A program made the translations under genes and the position numbers. Below the pieces are notes generated by a model. That model was not told where the DNA came from, did not search any database, and saw only the letters and a list, made by a program, of their open reading frames with translations. From the NCBI GenBank assembly GCA_965217095.1, contig OZ244235.1, positions 5,394,001 to 5,458,000 on the forward strand: a stretch of DNA of 64,000 bases, given 5' to 3'. Shown piece after piece: positions 50,426 through 58,400 of this stretch (within the stretch, counting starts at the first letter, position 1; every line of letters begins with the position of its first letter). Source of the stretch: CAYNZV01 sp965217095 (GTDB lineage: Bacteria > Latescibacterota > UBA2968 > UBA8231).

Positions 50426-52088
50426 CGGTGAGCCCCTTCAGTGAGGTCTCGAATCCGACACCCAGGCGAGCTAGTGCCTCCTCCGCCGCTCGATAACCGT
50501 TGAACACCGCCTCTTCGAAAAGAGGCAGCCCGGTTGCGTCGCACGTGGCGAAGAATATTCCGCCCAGTGGTTGGCGCCTCCATCTGCTGGAAGCTCCCCA
50601 TAGCAAGCCGGGACTGGGCCGGACCATTCCATGCCCCCAGCGATAGATATCTACACCTTCTATAAGATCGAGCAGATCGGGATGGGCGGGCAGGAGATCT
50701 GCGACGATGGCTGACGCCCAGTACTGGTGGTCCCTGTGCTGCAAATCGCGGCGCGACTTTTGCGGATCGTCACATAGCGGCAGATAGTAGATAAGTTGAT
50801 TGTTTTGCTTGTCCAGGGAGCGTTGATGATCCGGATTCACGTACCCCACCGAGGGGCTATCGTAGAGGATGTTTTCCCAGTGCTCTCCGAATCCAGCAAG
50901 AGGCCTGATTGTTCGCACCGCTGCCACCAGCCACGGGCAGTAGATTGGTTGCGACATAGCCGACCGCTGTTGCGCTGGCAACCCACGCACCACGTGCGGA
51001 GCTGTGTAGAGCTTCCCCGCATACACCACAGTTTTTCCGTGGATCAACCGCATCTCGCCCGACTCGAGGTCGACGAACCCCACGTCGAGACCTTCGCCGT
51101 TTTCAGCGATGTGTGTAACGGCTGCGTTGACCTGTCTCTGATGAGGTTCCAGAGTGCCGGAAAGGCGTTCGGCAAGAAACCCGTTGCCTGTCGGCCAAGT
51201 CAACACATCGGTTGGATAGTCCGCCTCGATACGGTAGTCGTAGTTGCGGCACGCGAAGTAGTGAACACCCGCCCATGCCGACACCTGACTCGCCGTGCCG
51301 CCGTAGTCGTCACGACAGGCATAATCCGTCAACCATGAGACCCACTCTGCTGACCACCCCCGACGGCTGATATACTCCCGCATCGAAATGTGGTCGAGCT
51401 CCCGAACAGCGGCGTCGGAAGTGCTGTACCGCAGTGGCATGGCAAAAGCCTTACGCCCGTCGCGTCCGCGGTAGAGTGCCCAGCGCAGCATGTCGTCCTT
51501 GAAGCGCAGGAACTGCTCTCGATCTCCCTCCGAAAGCTCGTCGAGGGGGCTGAGATCCCGGCCCCACGTGCCTTCAGAATACAGGCGCTCGTGGGGCCAC
51601 CGTAGCAGGTATTCGTCCGGAATCAACGGCCATCCACGAGCGTCGTACCCTTCGATGACGCCGATCTCGCCCAGCAGCTCGTGGACGCAATCTGCTTCGG
51701 GCGGAGGAACGTGAATGTAGTGAGCCCCCCAGGGGCATTCGGAACCGGGCGTGTTGTCTGCCATGGAGGTCCCCCCAAGTCGGCTTTCCAACTCCAGCAG
51801 GAGCAGGTTTCCGACGCCGGCGCCGACAAGTCGTCGCGCCGCGCATAGGCCGGAGATACCCCCGCCGACGACAACGGCATCGAATCGCGCCTCGGGGACG
51901 GCCGGAAGATTGGCAGTCTTGGTGCGAGAGCGGAGAAGGTGCCCGCGGATCGGATTCGGATTGAGGAATCTCCCGGGAATGATGCCCAGAGTAGGAGGCG
52001 CGCTCGCTGGCTGGCAGGAGGGGGCGAACGGCAGTCCGCACCCGGAGGCTATCAACCCCAGGAACCGTCTGCGGGTCAGGAGGGGCAT
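50418..52088 (-). CDS. FAD-dependent amine-oxidase-like protein with export signal
   Basis: 556 aa. The N-terminus TRRRFLGLIASGCGLPFAPSC is a twin-arginine signal with a possible lipobox (ASGC), so it is probably exported folded and perhaps lipid-anchored. The FAD fingerprint is VVVGGGISG (G75-G80) with ELESRLGGTS following. Members oxidise amines or related substrates. Beside a spermidine-synthase-like gene, a polyamine or its product is the likely substrate (inference). ATG 52088 lies about 88 bases after the pspA stop. Confidence 0.87.
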   Translation of the reverse strand: MPLLTRRRFLGLIASGCGLPFAPSCQPASAPPTLGIIPGRFLNPNPIRGHLLRSRTKTANLPAVPEARFDAVVVGGGISGLCAARRLVGAGVGNLLLLELESRLGGTSMADNTPGSECPWGAHYIHVPPPEADCVHELLGEIGVIEGYDARGWPLIPDEYLLRWPHERLYSEGTWGRDLSPLDELSEGDREQFLRFKDDMLRWALYRGRDGRKAFAMPLRYSTSDAAVRELDHISMREYISRRGWSAEWVSWLTDYACRDDYGGTASQVSAWAGVHYFACRNYDYRIEADYPTDVLTWPTGNGFLAERLSGTLEPHQRQVNAAVTHIAENGEGLDVGFVDLESGEMRLIHGKTVVYAGKLYTAPHVVRGLPAQQRSAMSQPIYCPWLVAAVRTIRPLAGFGEHWENILYDSPSVGYVNPDHQRSLDKQNNQLIYYLPLCDDPQKSRRDLQHRDHQYWASAIVADLLPAHPDLLDLIEGVDIYRWGHGMVRPSPGLLWGASSRWRRQPLGGIFFATCDATGLPLFEEAVFNGYRAAEEALARLGVGFETSLKGLTDG

Positions 52089-52175
52089 ACACCCTTCCTA
52101 AGTCATACGGGATGTTCGGAGGTGGTCAGGTCAGCAGATATCTTCTGTCGTTTTCCCGGCGGCTCCAACCCCACA

Positions 52176-52883
52176 TTACGATACTCCCATTTTCGCCTTG
52201 AGCGCCGCCAGCGAATCATCCGTCTTTGCAGAAGAGCCCGTAGCGAGGGCTTGATCGATCTCGTCGTCGATCGACTTTGAATTATCCGCCATCTCCCCGT
52301 ACGCCGCTCCGAGCGCTTCCTGCTCCTCCACCTTCTCCTTCATCCGTTCGAGAAGAGCGACGGTTCCCTTCGAGTCGACATTTGCCAGGCGCTGGTTGAT
52401 CTTCCTGGTAGCGTTGGCGGTCTTGGCTCGGGCCTTGAGCGTTATTAGATCGTTCTCATAGGACCCTATCTTGGACTTTAGCTCTTGAGTGTTGCTCTGC
52501 AGCTTGGCTACCATCTCTTGTTGGGTTTGCGCCTGCTGCACCCCCTTAAGCGCCCTACCCGAGGCTTCTTCCTTACGCGTCAGCGCTTCCCGAGCCAATC
52601 GATCCGCCTCCTCCCCTGCCATCTCTCCTTCCTGTGCCTTTTGCAGCAACATCATAGCCTTGCGCTCGTAATCCTCGGCGAGGCGTTTGGCATCGGAAGC
52701 TTCTCTATTCATTCGAATAGCGATCGCTTTCACCTCCGCAAGGCTCTTCAAACTCTCCATTAGGTCTTTCTTTAGATCGCGGATCGCCTGTTCGCTAATC
52801 TTGATCGGATCCTCTAGCTTGTCGACCAAGGCATGCGCCTCGGCCTGCCCCGTCTTGAACAACCGTTGAAATATCCCTGCCAT
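52176..52883 (-). CDS. pspA: PspA/IM30 (Vipp1) family membrane-stress protein
   Basis: 235 aa, nearly all helical coiled coil. It starts AGIFQRLFKTGQAEAHALVDKLEDP, the amphipathic membrane-binding helix plus the family hairpin, and continues through KAMMLLQKAQEGEMA and SKIGSYENDLITLKARAKTA. PspA assembles as ESCRT-III-like filaments on stressed inner membranes. The frame extends to 52943, but ATG 52883 fits the family and has AAGGAAG upstream. Third gene of the operon, after the J-domain and YbjN-like genes. No pspF or sigma-54 activator gene is seen beside it. Confidence 0.92.
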   Translation of the reverse strand: MAGIFQRLFKTGQAEAHALVDKLEDPIKISEQAIRDLKKDLMESLKSLAEVKAIAIRMNREASDAKRLAEDYERKAMMLLQKAQEGEMAGEEADRLAREALTRKEEASGRALKGVQQAQTQQEMVAKLQSNTQELKSKIGSYENDLITLKARAKTANATRKINQRLANVDSKGTVALLERMKEKVEEQEALGAAYGEMADNSKSIDDEIDQALATGSSAKTDDSLAALKAKMGVS

Positions 52884-52893
52884 CGTAGCTTCC

Positions 52894-53292
52894 TTACCCT
52901 TTTGAAAATTCCAGCAGCTCGGCGCCGTTTTCGGCCAGACCAAGGCTGAGCGCGTTGATGGTGCTTTCCAATTCGTTCAGATCTAGATTCTCCAACGCCA
53001 GCGTATTTCGATAAATGAGTGTGTCCCCTTCCTCATTGAGCACGAACGCGCCGTAGACCAGCTCCCGATTCATCTGCAAGATGCGTTTGAAGATCTCTGG
53101 TTTGGCGATATGACCGGACTCCATGATTAGCTGCTCCAGAACCAGCACATCGTCTTCGCAATCAATCACGAGATTCTGGATACCACGCTCCTGATCGTTC
53201 ACTATGACGATCTCATCCTCGGGAATCTCCTGATCGATACCCAATCCCAATTCGAGGACAAACTCCTTCACTTGCTCAAAACGCTCAGACAT
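52894..53292 (-). CDS. YbjN-like (CesT/Tir-chaperone fold) protein
   Basis: 132 aa, acidic, with the pattern VKEFVLELGLGIDQE, LVIDCEDDVLVLEQLIMESGHI and AFVLNEEGDTLIYRNTLALENLDLNEL, typical of YbjN and the related type III-chaperone fold (E. coli YjfI is comparable in position). Such proteins bind and hold partner proteins. Its start overlaps the J-domain gene by eight bases and pspA follows after ten, so it probably serves PspA. Confidence 0.85.
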   Translation of the reverse strand: MSERFEQVKEFVLELGLGIDQEIPEDEIVIVNDQERGIQNLVIDCEDDVLVLEQLIMESGHIAKPEIFKRILQMNRELVYGAFVLNEEGDTLIYRNTLALENLDLNELESTINALSLGLAENGAELLEFSKG

Positions 53293-53650
53293 CGATGTTG
53301 CCTTCTTCTTTCTGTTTGAGAGAGTTCTCCAGCTCGCGATACGCGGTTGTCAGCTCGGCTGCAAGCTCGTTGGCTATGCGGCGTTTCTCAGCGTCGTCGG
53401 CATGCATATCGGGATGGTATTTCTTCATTTGCCGTTTCCACGCGGCGCGGACGATCCCTAGATCAGATCCGTACGGAACCTCGAGGTTGGCGTAATAACC
53501 GGCCATGCGGCTATCGACATGGGGTTGCGACGGCGGGTCGCTGTGACGAGTGCCGGCGGCAGGTTCGGATTCGGAGTCGGGCCAAACTGTCGATGCCTCT
53601 GACATGTTTGCCCGGAAAAGATCGTAGATGCGTCCGAGGAGGGTGCTCAT
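53285..53650 (-). CDS. J-domain (DnaJ-like) protein, head of the PspA operon
   Basis: 121 aa. Residues 51-115 form a J domain: YYANLEVPYGSDLGIVRAAWKRQ, the HPD motif (79-81) and helix IV ELTTAYRELEN. The first 50 residues are a non-conserved Ser/Pro/acidic stretch. J domains stimulate DnaK ATPase, so the operon may direct DnaK to PspA filaments or to stressed membrane. Placement of a J protein as first gene with PspA is unusual in my knowledge. The promoter should lie in 53651-53769, shared with the divergent M42 gene. Confidence 0.88.
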   Translation of the reverse strand: MSTLLGRIYDLFRANMSEASTVWPDSESEPAAGTRHSDPPSQPHVDSRMAGYYANLEVPYGSDLGIVRAAWKRQMKKYHPDMHADDAEKRRIANELAAELTTAYRELENSLKQKEEGNIDV

Positions 53651-53769
53651 TGCGCGTAAAATATAGGACCGCAGATTGGCGTCGTAAAGTAACCCTGGAC
53701 GCAGGCCCTTATGCTTGCGGGTTCCTGAGTGGAGTGTAGCTTCCGGGTCTGCACACCGAAAGGCAGGTT

Positions 53770-54906
53770 ATGAAAGCGAGCGGTTTTTTCTCCTTTGCAA
53801 AAGATTTATTGGCGCTGCCCACCGCCGCCTACCACGAACATTTCGTCGTCGCGGCGATTCGGAAATACCTTGCCCGTCGCGAACAGATCAGCTGCACGGC
53901 CGACCGGTTCGGGAACTTGCACCTGATCTACCGTGGTTCATCGAGGCGCTTGCAAACGCCGATCGTGGCGACCGCCCACTTAGACCACCCAGCCTTGGGC
54001 TGGGTTTCCAATCGGGGAAAACGGGAATTCGAGTTCGAGAGTTTGGGTCGTCTTCCCGCGAATCGGATAGTTGGCGCCCTCGTGTGCATATACAACGTGA
54101 AAAGCGACGATGTCGAACCGTGCATACGGGCAAAGGTCACAGGGAGTGTGGCCGGCACCCAACCGCGGTTCCGGGTAAAGGCAGACCCGAGGCAACATAC
54201 CGACCTAGTTGGACCCGGGTCTTTTGCGGTTTGGGATTTGCCACCGCTGCAGCGACGGGGTCACCGAATCTACGCGAGGGCCTGCGACGACCTGGCCGGC
54301 GTAGCCGTAGGTCTGTGCTGGCTTGATCGGCTACTCGAGCGTGGAGCGCCCGTCACAGCCGAGCTGTTATTGACGCGGGCCGAAGAAATCGGTTTCGGTG
54401 GCATGCTGGCTGCTGTACGCGGCAATGGCTTGAACCGCAATGGCATCTATTTGAATATCGAATGCTCTAGCACGCGTTCCGGGGCACGGCTGGGAGAAGG
54501 TCCGGTAATTCGAATCGGTGACAAGAAACAGGTGTTCGCCCCCATCGTCGCTGACGCGCTGATCCACGTGGCGGAGGCGTGCCGCGCCGAAAAGTCAGGC
54601 TTTCGGTTTCAACGCAAACTGATGGATAGCGGAACCTGCGAAGCGACGGCGTTGCAGCAGGCAGGGTTCGCCACGGGAGCGGTGGCGCTTCCCTTGGGGA
54701 ACTACCACAATCTTGGAAGAATAAAGCTGCAAAGGGAGATAATCGACGAGAGCGATGCCGTTATGTTGGTGGACCTTCTGACCGCCATCGCCGTGCATCC
54801 CGGCGGAATCGCCAAAGCCGGCAACCAAGCGAGCGAATCACTTTCCCAGCTTCTCGAGGGGTACCGCGTCGAGAGCGAACCCCGCCTAATCCGCACGGCG
54901 CCCTAG
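53770..54906 (+). CDS. M42-family (glutamyl aminopeptidase-like) metallopeptidase
   Basis: 378 aa with the co-catalytic dizinc residues of clan MH: His in VATAHLDHPALGW, the bridging Asp in YARACDDLAGVAV, the Glu pair in TRAEEIGFGG, the later Asp/Glu region NIECSS, and a C-terminal His in LGNYHNLG. Usual M42 length is ~350. It probably removes N-terminal residues from peptides in large cytoplasmic particles. Its stop lies inside a perfect hairpin shared with the convergent SDR. Confidence 0.85.
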   Translation: MKASGFFSFAKDLLALPTAAYHEHFVVAAIRKYLARREQISCTADRFGNLHLIYRGSSRRLQTPIVATAHLDHPALGWVSNRGKREFEFESLGRLPANRIVGALVCIYNVKSDDVEPCIRAKVTGSVAGTQPRFRVKADPRQHTDLVGPGSFAVWDLPPLQRRGHRIYARACDDLAGVAVGLCWLDRLLERGAPVTAELLLTRAEEIGFGGMLAAVRGNGLNRNGIYLNIECSSTRSGARLGEGPVIRIGDKKQVFAPIVADALIHVAEACRAEKSGFRFQRKLMDSGTCEATALQQAGFATGAVALPLGNYHNLGRIKLQREIIDESDAVMLVDLLTAIAVHPGGIAKAGNQASESLSQLLEGYRVESEPRLIRTAP

Positions 54907-54937
54907 TGGCCTGTCGCGGAAATAGACAGGCCACTAG
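54903..54937. terminator. Perfect 13-bp hairpin between convergent genes, bidirectional terminator
   Basis: CTAGTGGCCTGTC at 54903-54915 pairs without mismatch with GACAGGCCACTAG at 54925-54937 around the 9-base loop GCGGAAATA. The two TAG stops of the convergent M42 and SDR genes are both part of the stem. No T-run follows on either side, so it may block read-through or stabilise 3' ends rather than act as a classical intrinsic terminator. Confidence 0.75.
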
Positions 54938-55710
54938 ACGATCGTCCAGCCCCCGTCGACCACCAATGTGTGGCCGGTGATCATGCTTGCTGCTTCGGAG
55001 GCCAGGAAGATAACCGGCGCCGAGATCTCATGAGGTTCGGCAAGGTCGTGGCGAATAAGATTCTTCTCTTTCACCGCGTCCGCAAACGCCTGACTGTCCT
55101 TCATCGCCTGCTCTGCCAGCGGCGACCGGGTTACCGTCGGTGCCACGGCATTCACCCGAATACCATGTGACGCCCATTCCGCAGCCAGCGTCTTCGTCAG
55201 ATTGTTCACCCCTCCCTTGGCGCCACTGTAGGGGCCTCGCTCCGGCGCCCCGACTACCCCAGCTTGGGAGGAGATGTTGACGATATTTCCTCCTGAACCC
55301 TGGGCAATCATCCGTTTGGCCACGCTCTGTGAACAGAAGAACACGTTCTTGAGGTTGGCATCTACGATCTGATCGAATAGCGCCTCGTCATAGTCCAATG
55401 CCGCCGCCAGCTTATTGTAACCAGCGTTATTTACGAGTACGTCGATGCGGCCGTAATGGGAAGCAACTTGCTCGACGAACTCTTCGATCGACGCCACGTC
55501 CACCACATCCAAGTGGTGGCAAAAACATTCTGAGCCGGAAGCCTCGATCTGTGCTGCCAGACTCTCCAATTCGCTCGTAGTGCGGCTGCCGACAGCGAGT
55601 TTGGCCCCTGAGGCTGCCGCGTCCATGGCGATCTGACGACCGATCCCTCTTCCGGCACCGGTTACGATGACAACCTTGTCGTTCAGCTCAAAAGACCCCA
55701 GATGTCCCAT
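54934..55710 (-). CDS. Short-chain dehydrogenase/reductase
   Basis: 258 aa classical SDR: cofactor motif TGAGRGIG (17-24), NNAG, then SSQAGVVGAPERGPYSGAKGG with the catalytic Ser-Tyr-Lys. ATG 55710 lies one base after the TAA of the sugar-isomerase-like gene (TAAAATG), so the pair is coupled; together they probably oxidise and isomerise one sugar or sugar acid. Closest in style to gluconate 5-dehydrogenase or 3-oxoacyl reductase, not resolvable here. Confidence 0.92.
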   Translation of the reverse strand: MGHLGSFELNDKVVIVTGAGRGIGRQIAMDAAASGAKLAVGSRTTSELESLAAQIEASGSECFCHHLDVVDVASIEEFVEQVASHYGRIDVLVNNAGYNKLAAALDYDEALFDQIVDANLKNVFFCSQSVAKRMIAQGSGGNIVNISSQAGVVGAPERGPYSGAKGGVNNLTKTLAAEWASHGIRVNAVAPTVTRSPLAEQAMKDSQAFADAVKEKNLIRHDLAEPHEISAPVIFLASEAASMITGHTLVVDGGWTIV

Positions 55711-55711
55711 T

Positions 55712-56476
55712 TTAATTCAGTCCCATGTTGCGAAGATTGTGAAGGCTCTGTTCAAGGCTTTGGAAAGGATCACCAGGACAGATGTCCTGCTCGACGATAT
55801 ACCACTCGACACCGGCATCTCTACAGGCCGCAAGAATCGGTTCCCACTCCAGATTCCCTTCGCCCACCTCGGCGAATTTCTGCTCGAAGCCTTGCATCGA
55901 CATGTCTTTGAGATGCACGATACAAATCCGGTCAGCCAGCTTGCGAATCCAGGTAACCGGGTTGGCGCCGCCATGCTGCACCCAATAGGTGTCCAGCTCG
56001 GCGAAGATGCTGCCGGGATCACTCTCTTCGAACAGAATCTCCATGCCGGTGCGATGGTCGATGCGCTCGAACTCGAAGCTGTGATTGTGATAGCTGAAGG
56101 TGAGTCCCGCTTCAATCAAGGGGACGACCGCCGCCGACGCCTCGCGGGCGAAGCGCGCGAACCCATCCTTGTCGCGGTACGACTCGGGCATCGAACCGAT
56201 CGCCACGTTCTTGCACGACCAGATTTCGTGCTCCTCGATCACTGACCGCACATCGGAGCGAATCCTCTCGTAGTCGACGTGGGTGGCGACGATGCGCAGC
56301 CCCAGGTCATCGGCGATCTTTCTCAAAGCGCGCGGCTCGATCGGCCCCAGCGCCGACAGCTGTACCGCCTCGTACCCGATACTGCGGACCTTTTCCAGGG
56401 AGCTCTGAATCTCTTGCGGTGTTTTCAGAAAATCCCGCACGGTGTAAAGCTGCGCGGCCAGTACTGTCTCAGGCAT
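55712..56476 (-). CDS. Sugar phosphate isomerase/epimerase-like TIM barrel
   Basis: 254 aa. Begins PETVLAAQLYTVRDFLKTP, with metal-site segments FSYHNHSFEFER, FAELDTYWVQHGGANP, IVHLKDMS and WYIVEQDICPGDP, characteristic of this family (IolE/YcjR-like). ATG 56476 follows GGAAGGAAA. Coupled to the SDR downstream. Confidence 0.9.
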   Translation of the reverse strand: MPETVLAAQLYTVRDFLKTPQEIQSSLEKVRSIGYEAVQLSALGPIEPRALRKIADDLGLRIVATHVDYERIRSDVRSVIEEHEIWSCKNVAIGSMPESYRDKDGFARFAREASAAVVPLIEAGLTFSYHNHSFEFERIDHRTGMEILFEESDPGSIFAELDTYWVQHGGANPVTWIRKLADRICIVHLKDMSMQGFEQKFAEVGEGNLEWEPILAACRDAGVEWYIVEQDICPGDPFQSLEQSLHNLRNMGLN

Positions 56477-56574
56477 TTCACATTTCCTTCCCAATGCAGC
56501 GCCCGATTGTACGCGGGCGAAAACATCAGGTCAAATGATCACCGTGCAATGAACGGCCTGGTCGCAGTGGCCGG

Positions 56575-57900
56575 TCATCCGTCCCGCGGTTTCCTTACAA
56601 ATCCGGGCACGAACCTGGCGATGGCGATAATCGTCGCCGTGGCCATGGCTGACATGATCGTCACCGCGAGCGGAGCTCCATAGAGACCGGCCAACAACCC
56701 GGCTTGAAGAGATCCCAGGGGTCCCCCGCCGATCGCCAGGACTATCGTGCTCATCACCCGCCCGCGCATCTCGTCCGGCACCGTTCTCAATATCGTGGCA
56801 CTTTGCATGGTGCTGAAAAACACCTGACCAAAACCCGCGCCAACCATCGCCGCCATTGAAAGAGCCATGGTAACCGACAGAGAGAAGAGCCCGATACAGC
56901 AGGTCGCAACCAGCGAACCGAGCGCGAAGAGCCAATTCAGGCTGAGGATCCTGCGAACGCGGTTTACCATCAGCAGACCGCACATGGCTCCCATCCCTTG
57001 ACACGTTCCCAACAAGCCGAAACCAATCGGCCCCTGCCCCAGAACATCGCGGGCAAACACCGGCAGGAGAAACATGAAAGGGAACGCCCAGAGATTGAGA
57101 GTCGCAGTCACCAAAACGACGGAAAGCACGTTCTGTGTGCGGAACACGTAATGCATCCCCTCCCGCATTCGGGCGAGCGCATCCGCGACACCGGTGGCCG
57201 CGCTGGGAGCTCGCGATTCGGTGTTCAGGGTGCAGAGAATAATCGTTGCCACGAGCCCCACGGTCGCCAACAGAATCAATGTTGCCTGGGTCCCGATCAC
57301 GGCGAGCAACGACCCGCCCCCTAACGGACCGGACATCCGGCTCAGACTCTGAACGAAATTCTCCAACAGCATGGCATCGACGACCCGTTCCCGACCGACG
57401 AGATCGGGGATCAACGCGCGACGGGTTGGCCAATCCAATGCCCATGCGGAGCCGTTCAAGGCGGCCACCACCGCGAGGTGCCAGTACTCCAGGAGACCTA
57501 GGGTCAGTAGCGCCGCGAGGGTGCCGACAGAGATTGCGTTCGACAGCTGCAGCCAAATTACCAGGCGCCGGCGGCTGAAGCGGTCGGTAATCGCGGTGCC
57601 GAACACGCCCAGGGGAAGCAGGGGGCCGAAGCGGAAAAAACCGATGAGAGAAACCCACCATGCCGAGTTGGTCAAACTGAGCGCCAACCACCCGAATACC
57701 AGAATCTCTATCCACATCGCCTGCCACCAGAGTCCGTTCGCGGACCACAGTCGCAGAAAGTCTGGGTTGCCGAGGGGACGCAGGACCTCCCACCTCGCAA
57801 TCGCTTTATCCAATCGCTTCAGTACGACCCTCCCCGTGGATATCTTCTTGTTTGCATGGCTTGTATCACGCCACGCCGGGAATATATTCTTCCACCTCAA
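56575..57900 (-). CDS. Major facilitator superfamily transporter
   Basis: 441 aa with about twelve membrane helices. The loop 2-3 motif is AITDRFSRRRLVIWL and PDEMRGRVMS near helix 10 is the usual mark of the enterobactin-exporter-like (EntS/MFS_3) subgroup. It starts at TTG 57900 or later; a GGGGAGGG at about 57832 suggests a shorter start, so the first ~30 residues are doubtful. Exporters of this group move small hydrophobic molecules or siderophores; substrate unknown. Confidence 0.87.
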   Translation of the reverse strand: MRWKNIFPAWRDTSHANKKISTGRVVLKRLDKAIARWEVLRPLGNPDFLRLWSANGLWWQAMWIEILVFGWLALSLTNSAWWVSLIGFFRFGPLLPLGVFGTAITDRFSRRRLVIWLQLSNAISVGTLAALLTLGLLEYWHLAVVAALNGSAWALDWPTRRALIPDLVGRERVVDAMLLENFVQSLSRMSGPLGGGSLLAVIGTQATLILLATVGLVATIILCTLNTESRAPSAATGVADALARMREGMHYVFRTQNVLSVVLVTATLNLWAFPFMFLLPVFARDVLGQGPIGFGLLGTCQGMGAMCGLLMVNRVRRILSLNWLFALGSLVATCCIGLFSLSVTMALSMAAMVGAGFGQVFFSTMQSATILRTVPDEMRGRVMSTIVLAIGGGPLGSLQAGLLAGLYGAPLAVTIMSAMATATIIAIARFVPGFVRKPRDG

Positions 57901-57936
57901 TTACCCTGACATAAACTCAGAATCGGAGGATGAAGT

Positions 57937-58395
57937 ATGACGCCGCATGAAAGACTGGAAAAGATGGGTTTGACGCTGCCACCCCCACCCAAACCAGCAG
58001 GCGCTTACGTGCCTGCCGTTCGAACGGGCAGGCTGATCTACGTCGCCGGGCAGCTACCGTTTGTGGACGGCGAGTTGAAATACGTCGGAAAAATCGGCGC
58101 CGAGTTGACTCTTGAGCAGGGGTACGAAGCTGCCAGAATCTGCGCTTTGAACGCGTTGAGCATCATCCACGCTGAGGTCGGTACGCTGGACCGGATCTCA
58201 CAAATGGTCCGCCTGGCAGGATTCGTCGGCTCCGCTGGCGGATTTACCGATCAACCGCAGGTCGTGAACGGTGCTTCGGAATTTTTGGCGGAGGTCTTCG
58301 AAGAGCGCGGACGGCACGCCCGCATAGCACTGGGCGTCGCGGAGCTACCGCTGGGCGCAGCGGTCGAGCTCGAACTGTTGGCGGAGATAGATTGA
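57937..58395 (+). CDS. RidA/YjgF-family protein
   Basis: 152 aa. Features of the RidA-like group are PAGAYVPAVRTGRLIYVAGQLPF and the C-terminal ARIALGVAELPLGAAVELELLAEI. Canonical RidA has an Arg in an IRxxR-like position that binds the imine; here the corresponding ARIALGVAELP lacks an obvious Cys/Arg pair, placing it with the longer YjgF subfamily of ~150 aa. Likely an imine or enamine deaminase or related hydrolase. Five bases separate it from the convergent ftsH. Confidence 0.88.
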   Translation: MTPHERLEKMGLTLPPPPKPAGAYVPAVRTGRLIYVAGQLPFVDGELKYVGKIGAELTLEQGYEAARICALNALSIIHAEVGTLDRISQMVRLAGFVGSAGGFTDQPQVVNGASEFLAEVFEERGRHARIALGVAELPLGAAVELELLAEID

Positions 58396-58400
58396 GAACC

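Noticed and set aside
56531..57793. 420-codon minus-strand frame overlapping the MFS gene
   Set aside because: Arg/Gly/Ser-rich with no hydrophobic segments, one frame off the real twelve-helix transporter.
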